Of a stretch of 64,000 nucleotides of DNA, positions 62,852 through 64,000 are shown one piece after another. Both the position numbers and the translations under genes were made by a program. The notes beneath the pieces are model-generated. The model did no database searches. It saw only the letters and a program-made list of their open reading frames with translations, and was not told where the DNA came from. Where the stretch lies: NCBI RefSeq assembly GCF_013874595.1, contig NZ_CP059431.1, positions 248,001 through 312,000 of the forward strand, read 5' to 3'. Every line of letters starts with the position of its first letter. Position 1 is the first letter of the stretch. Origin of the DNA: Flavobacterium sp. xlx-214 (GTDB lineage: Bacteria > Bacteroidota > Bacteroidia > Flavobacteriales > Flavobacteriaceae).

Positions 62852-64000
62852 TTTGCGGAAGCAGGTTAGGATTCAACAACAATTCAGACTGAGGCAGGGG
62901 CAACCTTGCAAAAAACGCCTGCCATTGCGGTTTTGCATCAACCAGTTCCGAAGCCAGCCTGCCCGTTCTTTTCAGATCAAAAAAGCGGTGACCAAACTCA
63001 CAGAAAAATTCATGTCGGCGTTCCTGTAACAGCAACACTTCCCAATTATGCGGTAGCTCCGAAAACAATTCCAACCCATAACGTCCACGCAACATGTTCC
63101 AATCATCCAATGCTTGCTTATAGTTACCTAACTGTATGTTGGCTTCAATTCGTATATAATAAAGCTCCTCTAACCTGAATACCACCGAGTATTCCTTTGA
63201 AACCGACGTATTTTGACGTTCCCTATACTTGTTACTGTAATAAAAACCTTGTGCTGCCGCTGGTTTAGCAATCCATGATTCCCTGCGCTTATCTCGCGGA
63301 TCAAAGGAAGAAACCAAAACAGAAGTAAGCGATATAGTTGGAGGCGGTACCGTAGCAAAGATATACGTTTGCGCCTCCAGCGTATTTACACCTTCCAACC
63401 CCGTTCGTAGCTGCCAAAGCGTACCGCTACTCTCTTTCAGAAACACCTTTGACAAATCAGACTCTAACTTGTAGCGCCCAGAAGCAATCAACTCATCGGC
63501 ATAAAACAATGCTTGCTGCCATTGTTTGCTATACAAATGTATCCTTGCTAACAATGCCATAGCAGTAGCCGCATTCGGTCTATAATTGTTTATAGAAGGT
63601 ACATCCTCCAAAAGCTCCAAAGCCTTTTGTGCATCGGTAACCAACAGCTTATGCATTTCAATCTCCGGTGTTTTTGAAACACTGCGGTTCACCGTATAAT
63701 CGGTACCCGTTACATAAGGCACCGCACCCCAAAGCTGCGAAAGGTAAAAATGCACCAACGTACGTACAAAATACGCCTCGCCCAGCAGCCCCCTTTTATC
63801 AGCCGTAGCAATGCCTGTTGAAGAAGATACCCCTTCAATAATCCTGTTACACTGGTAGATTACCTGATAGGAACCATCCCATATGTTTTTAATTGCTAAT
63901 TCGCTTTCTGTGAGCGTATTGGTATACAGCGACTGGTGGAAGGTATTTGTTACCAGCCAGTTCTGCAATTCATCCGTATACAACCCCATTGTTACGCCAA
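62838..64000 (-). CDS. SusD/RagB-type outer membrane lipoprotein, N-terminus cut
   Basis: About 387 residues of a SusD/RagB-family protein run off the right edge; the frame is open through base 64000, so the Met at 63989 is internal. The TPR-like part reads RGLLGEAYFVRTLVHFYLSQLWGAVPYV and ATAMALLARIHLYSKQWQQA; the C-terminal part has QERRHEFFCEFGHRFFDLKRTGRL, the usual ending block. SusD lipoproteins bind a ligand and close the SusC porin. With a peptidase encoded downstream, the ligand may be a peptide. Confidence 0.85.
   Translation of the reverse strand, partial: GVTMGLYTDELQNWLVTNTFHQSLYTNTLTESELAIKNIWDGSYQVIYQCNRIIEGVSSSTGIATADKRGLLGEAYFVRTLVHFYLSQLWGAVPYVTGTDYTVNRSVSKTPEIEMHKLLVTDAQKALELLEDVPSINNYRPNAATAMALLARIHLYSKQWQQALFYADELIASGRYKLESDLSKVFLKESSGTLWQLRTGLEGVNTLEAQTYIFATVPPPTISLTSVLVSSFDPRDKRRESWIAKPAAAQGFYYSNKYRERQNTSVSKEYSVVFRLEELYYIRIEANIQLGNYKQALDDWNMLRGRYGLELFSELPHNWEVLLLQERRHEFFCEFGHRFFDLKRTGRLASELVDAKPQWQAFFARLPLPQSELLLNPNLLPQNEGY

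Noticed and set aside
63987-63989. ATG as the start of the SusD-type gene
   Set aside because: The frame stays open to the window edge and the protein would lack its signal and N-terminal fold, so the Met is internal.
1-64000. tRNA or rRNA genes
   Set aside because: No cloverleaf-like run with a GGTTCGAATCC-type arm and no rRNA stretch was recognised on either strand; the GTTCGAG matches near 42.75 and 45.7 kb belong to REP hairpins.

Overview
The window looks like chromosome of a low-GC member of the Bacteroidota, most likely family Flavobacteriaceae. The evidence is: secreted proteins with C-terminal type IX secretion (T9SS) sorting domains; promoters of the TTTG / TAnnTTTG type; few Shine-Dalgarno sequences; SusD, RteC, DUF4374, DUF6520 and DUF7793 family proteins; and an arginine pathway that uses an N-acylornithine carbamoyltransferase instead of ordinary OTCase. 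No rRNA, tRNA, CRISPR array or transposase was seen. The species cannot be named from this sequence.

Layout. 1-12 kb holds small lipoproteins and hypotheticals around a GT2 glycosyltransferase, an M17 aminopeptidase and an AlkB-like dioxygenase. 11.6-15.4 kb is a XusAB-like siderophore receptor pair with a good promoter and a possible iron operator. 15.6-18.4 kb is gcvP. 18.5-21.5 kb is an AT-rich block of three secreted paralogues, bounded by two copies of the gcvP 3' end. 22.7-26.7 kb is an operon of a MacB/FtsX-type ABC transporter with a His-rich periplasmic segment, two CFFC proteins (DUF3299-like), a YjjG-type nucleotidase and a small secreted protein. 26.9-35.8 kb is the arginine cluster (GNAT, argG, argC, argD, argF', argB, argE, argH), preceded by a promoter and a 37-codon Arg-rich upstream ORF. 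36.2-42.6 kb is a sulfur/persulfide locus: two CstB-like MBL-rhodanese proteins (one cytoplasmic, one exported), a rhodanese, a thioredoxin, DUF2892, a TauE exporter, a split YeeE-type transporter and a Crp/Fnr-family regulator. Three matching GTAAC-N4-GTTAC palindromes lie in front of its transcription units. 43-53 kb holds T9SS-secreted proteins: a segmental triplication with REP-type repeats, some inside the coding sequence for the signal peptide, and a 1575-aa PKD protein. 53.5-64 kb is accessory in character: a membrane-bound TPR/AraC regulator, RteC, a DUF7793-AraC pair, a MauE-type membrane protein, a four-cysteine DUF6520 protein, an exported S9 peptidase and a SusD-like lipoprotein running off the right edge.

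How the genes work together. The arginine and sulfur loci are complete enough to read as pathways. In arginine synthesis the residue that sets N-acetyl versus N-succinyl specificity appears to be Val, so the acyl group used is uncertain. In the sulfur locus the genes suggest uptake of a thiosulfate-like compound, persulfide oxidation in two compartments and sulfite export under one regulator. At the right edge, the MauE protein, the disulfide-type DUF6520 protein, the peptidase and SusD suggest an undescribed exported-polypeptide or peptide-uptake system; that reading is inference.

The strongest leads are the Arg-rich upstream ORF, the Crp-type persulfide regulon, the gcvP-tail duplication around the AT-rich block, the repeats inside signal-peptide coding DNA, and the MauE/DUF6520/S9/SusD cluster.
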